Source of the DNA: Synergistetes bacterium JGI 0000079-D21
GTDB lineage: Bacteria; Synergistota; Synergistia; Synergistales; 79-D21
DNA: 17,158 nt
Assembly: GCA_000402835.1 (NCBI GenBank)
Contig: AQRZ01000043.1
Location: 35 to 17,192 of the forward strand
Reading direction: 5' to 3'
Within the stretch, counting starts at the first letter, position 1. Each line of letters opens with the position of its first letter. Below are positions 14,722 through 17,158 of this stretch, piece after piece. A program made the position numbers and the translations under genes. The notes under the pieces are model-generated. The model saw only the letters and a list, made by a program, of their open reading frames with translations, was not told the origin of the DNA and did not search any database.

Positions 14722-15870
14722 ATGAAGAAAGCGCTTATCCTGATCTGCCTGTGCATCTTGCTAGCCGCATCTGCAGCATGTGCGGTTGAGCCCATCAAGA
14801 TCGGTAAGCTGGCCGCCCTGACCGGGTCAGGGGCAACCTGGGGCGAGCACTACCAGAATGTTTCCATCCTGGCAGTTGAAGAAATCAATGCCAAGGGTGG
14901 GCTTCTCGGCCGACCGGTAGAACTGATTGTCTACGACACGAAGGGGCGCGCCGAGGATACCGTTAATGCGGCACGCCGCATGATCCTGCAGGACAAGGTC
15001 GTTGCAATCGCCGGGACGAACTACAGCGGTCTGCAGATCGCCATCCGCCCGATCAGCGAGCAGTACAAGGTTCCCATCATGGCCACCTCGGCAACAAACC
15101 CTGCGGTGACGGTTGATCCGGAAAAGGGAACCCCGTACCCCTTCTCCTTCCGGATCTGCTTCACTGACCCTTACCAGGGTAAGATCATGGCGGAATTCTT
15201 GGCCAACAACCTGAAGATCAAGGATGCAGTGATTTTCCATGACGTCGGAAGCGATTACGCCGAAGGGATGAAGCAATTCTTCGTTGCCACATACACCAAG
15301 GCCGGCGGCAAGGTCGCCGGGCTCTACGGATACCGCGAGGGCGACGTCGATTTCCGGGCCCAGATCACCCAGGCGAAGGCAACCGGCGCAAAGGCTGTCG
15401 TCCTGCCTGGCCTCTACAAGGAAATGGCCCTAATCATCAAACAATGCGAGGAAATGGGGTGGAAGCCTGTCTTTATCGGCGGCGATGGATACAGCCCAGC
15501 CATGGCGGAGATCGCCGGGAAGGCGATGGAGGGGACATACTGGGTCACCCACATCGCTTTCGACGATCCTGTCCTGAAACCCCTGATCGAAAAGTACACG
15601 AAACGCTTCGGGAAACCCCCGGTTGAAATCGTCAGCATCACCCTGGGCTACGATGCCATGTATGCACTGTTCGACGCCATCAAGCGGGCAGGCAAGGCTG
15701 AAGGTCCTGCCATCGCCGAAGCTCTTGCGAAAACGAAAGGACTGAAACTCCTGGACTTCACCCTGAACATGGACCCGAAGACCCATGATCCGCTCAACAA
15801 GCCGGGCGCGATCCTAAAAATCGTGAACGGAAAGGAAACCCTTTACACGAAGGTCACCCCGAAGGACTAA
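14722..15870 (+). CDS. branched-chain amino acid-type ABC transporter substrate-binding protein
   Basis: A 382-residue periplasmic binding protein of the LivJ/LivK (HAAT, Peripla_BP_6) family. The signal peptide is MKKALILICLCILLAASAAC, with mature protein starting near residue 20-23. The Cys at 20 makes a weak lipobox, so lipid anchoring is possible. Then IKIGKLAALTGSGATWGEH, AVEEINAKGGLLGRPVELIV, the AIAGTNYSGLQIAI region, YREGDVDFRAQITQAKATGA and ITLGYDAMYALFDAI follow in the usual order. The ATG at 14722 has GAGGAGGGGG upstream. No permease or ATPase gene follows; a strong terminator ends the transcript, so the permease partners must be elsewhere. It is next to the GntR gene and probably brings in the pathway substrate, likely an amino acid or derivative. 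Confidence 0.93.
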   Translation: MKKALILICLCILLAASAACAVEPIKIGKLAALTGSGATWGEHYQNVSILAVEEINAKGGLLGRPVELIVYDTKGRAEDTVNAARRMILQDKVVAIAGTNYSGLQIAIRPISEQYKVPIMATSATNPAVTVDPEKGTPYPFSFRICFTDPYQGKIMAEFLANNLKIKDAVIFHDVGSDYAEGMKQFFVATYTKAGGKVAGLYGYREGDVDFRAQITQAKATGAKAVVLPGLYKEMALIIKQCEEMGWKPVFIGGDGYSPAMAEIAGKAMEGTYWVTHIAFDDPVLKPLIEKYTKRFGKPPVEIVSITLGYDAMYALFDAIKRAGKAEGPAIAEALAKTKGLKLLDFTLNMDPKTHDPLNKPGAILKIVNGKETLYTKVTPKD

Positions 15871-15884
15871 AAAACAGGAACAAC

Positions 15885-15926
15885 AAAGAAAAAGGGAGGG
15901 CCCCCGCGGGCCCTCCCTTTTTCTTT
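15885..15926. terminator. bidirectional terminator, perfect 19-bp stem
   Basis: AAAGAAAAAGGGAGGGCCC, loop CCGC and the exact reverse complement, with a GC core and T-rich arms on both strands. It lies 14 bases after the binding-protein stop on the plus strand and 20 bases after the stop of the convergent saccharopine-dehydrogenase-like gene on the minus strand. Confidence 0.92.
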
Positions 15927-15946
15927 TCTTCCCCCTCGAAGAAGGA

Positions 15947-17158
15947 TCAGATTTCCGTTTCGCTCTCCTCGAGCGCGATCCCTTCGTTCTTCAGCTCCGC
16001 GAGGACCGGGTCCACGATCTCCGGCAAAACCGGGGTCAAAACGCCTTTCGCCCGGATTGCCCCCTCCAGGATGAACCGTGCCGCGATGGCCGGGGGCAGG
16101 CCCGTCGTCCGGGCGATGGAAGTGTCCCCGTTCGGGATCCCGAAGTCCACCAGCGTCGACGTGTGCCTCACCCGGCGGCCGGTTCCCGGGTAGTGCGCCA
16201 CCACCTCGTCCTTCAGGATCACCAGGTCCTTCTCCCCTTCCCCGTACACCAGCTTCTCGCCGAACAGGTGCGAGATCACGTCCCGCGCAGATCCCTTCGC
16301 AAACGGCAGCGGCCTGTCCTCGAACAGCCCCAGCCACTCGAACCGCTCGTACACCGCCGTGTGCCGACCGATCCCGAGCTTCCTGCACACCGCCTCCTCC
16401 GCCTTCGCCGGATCCGACTCTCCCGCCTGCCTCGCCATGAATCCACGGAACGTCAGCCCTCGAAAGTCCTGCTCCTCCGTCTCCACCAGCGAGAGCGCGT
16501 TCATCGCCACGATCGTCTCGCACCATCCCACGTACCGGATCGTCCCTCGGTAGATCGTCTTCGCCTCCGGGATCCCGTAACGCTCCAGGTACGGCAGGGA
16601 GTCCGCGTTGGCGTAGACCTCGAACCACCCCAGCGGCCCCATCTCCTCCAGGTGCACGTGCTCGTACGTCTTCCCGTCCTTCCACTCGTGCACCTCTCCG
16701 TCCAGCATCACCCTCGCGTCACGCTTGCTCGCTCCGATGAGGCTCGCCGGCGCCCACGAAAGCTTGTACCCCCACGGGTTCGTGTTCGCCTCCGCCGACG
16801 GCAGCGCCCCGCACACCGACCGGAAGCTCTCCACCCGGCCGCCTGACTCCCGGATCCGTCTCACCGTCCGCGCCGCCGACATGTGGTCGATCCCTGGGTC
16901 CAGACCCAGCTCGGTCAGGAAGGTCAATCCTGCGGCCTTGGCTTCTGCGTCGAGGGCCAGGGTCTCCGCGTCGATGTAAGCAGGGTGGACCAGGTGTACC
17001 CCCGCTTCCAGGCACTGCCTTGCCACGGGAGCCATGAAGGCCGGCGGCAGCAGGTTGATCACCAGGTCGGGCTTGACCGACGCAATCAGGCTGCCGGATT
17101 CACGGCCCGCGTCGGCCACGACAGCCGTGCTGTTGGGGTGCTTTTCCGTTACCCTTTC
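15947..17158 (-). CDS. saccharopine-dehydrogenase-like oxidoreductase, copy 2 (partial)
   Basis: Open from the window edge on the minus strand to TGA at 15947-15949, 403 residues visible. The beginning, with the glycine-rich nucleotide loop (about 30-35 residues judged by copy 1), is cut off. A GTG at 17119 is internal and not the real start. Visible parts are VKPDLVINLLPPAFM, TELGLDPGIDHMSAARTVRR, NPWGYKLSWAPASLIGASK, GWFEVYANADSLPYL, and the C-terminal SIARTTGLPPAIAARFILEG. It is similar to copy 1 along its whole length, but is more GC-rich, like the genes left of 8.4 kb. Its 3' 95 bases recur at 8850-8944. It converges on the binding-protein gene. Same family reaction as copy 1; substrate unknown. 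Confidence 0.92.
   Translation of the reverse strand, partial: ERVTEKHPNSTAVVADAGRESGSLIASVKPDLVINLLPPAFMAPVARQCLEAGVHLVHPAYIDAETLALDAEAKAAGLTFLTELGLDPGIDHMSAARTVRRIRESGGRVESFRSVCGALPSAEANTNPWGYKLSWAPASLIGASKRDARVMLDGEVHEWKDGKTYEHVHLEEMGPLGWFEVYANADSLPYLERYGIPEAKTIYRGTIRYVGWCETIVAMNALSLVETEEQDFRGLTFRGFMARQAGESDPAKAEEAVCRKLGIGRHTAVYERFEWLGLFEDRPLPFAKGSARDVISHLFGEKLVYGEGEKDLVILKDEVVAHYPGTGRRVRHTSTLVDFGIPNGDTSIARTTGLPPAIAARFILEGAIRAKGVLTPVLPEIVDPVLAELKNEGIALEESETEI
15963..16057 (+). repeat. direct repeat, right copy (95 bp)
   Basis: Partner of 8850-8944, same orientation, one mismatch. This copy lies inside the otherwise intact saccharopine-dehydrogenase-like gene, so it is probably the source or the better-preserved relative of the left copy. 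Confidence 0.93.

Overview
The window looks like chromosomal DNA of a GC-rich, Gram-negative, probably anaerobic bacterium. The gene set (a bacterial acyl-ACP thioesterase of the plant FatA/FatB family, a DUF1848 protein, an AspT/YidE-type antiporter, a stand-alone CsaA and an HpcH/HpaI aldolase) would fit a Desulfobacterota/Syntrophales-type lineage. That placement is inference; no marker gene is present.

Positions 1-8.8 kb are compact housekeeping-like DNA. After an insertion-sequence remnant (1-162) come a DUF1848 protein (minus) and a divergent acyl-ACP thioesterase (plus). Next is a two-gene minus-strand operon, fumC then malic enzyme, which converts fumarate to malate to pyruvate and ends at a clear terminator. 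A divergent AspT-like antiporter follows, then a minus-strand operon of aldolase, LmeA-like secreted protein and CsaA-like tRNA-binding protein. The last two genes of the convergent arrangement share a CTAG at their stops.

Positions 8.6-9.45 kb are a gene graveyard. It holds a small secreted EF-hand-like remnant with an in-frame TGA, a stray serine-hydrolase motif, a 46-codon C-terminal piece of a saccharopine-dehydrogenase-like gene, and a frameshifted amidohydrolase pseudogene.

Positions 9.45-15.87 kb form a catabolic cluster that looks less GC-rich than the flanks, judged by eye. On the minus strand, in transcription order, it runs: saccharopine-dehydrogenase-like enzyme, metallo-beta-lactamase-fold hydrolase, and two different guanidino-group-modifying enzymes (DDAH/arginine-deiminase fold) with complete Asp/Glu/His/Cys catalytic sets, leading into the broken amidohydrolase. 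Divergent from it are a GntR/FCD regulator and a branched-chain-amino-acid-type ABC substrate-binding protein. A good sigma70-type promoter carrying a 10-bp palindrome lies in the divergent gap. The most likely theme is uptake and breakdown of an arginine-derived or other guanidino compound. The substrate cannot be read from the sequence.

From 15.95 kb to the window end is a second saccharopine-dehydrogenase-like gene, cut by the window edge. Its 3' end is repeated nearly perfectly (95 bp, one mismatch) at 8850-8944 in the same orientation, so the catabolic cluster is bracketed by direct repeats about 7.1 kb apart. This suggests a mobile, duplicated or recombined segment.
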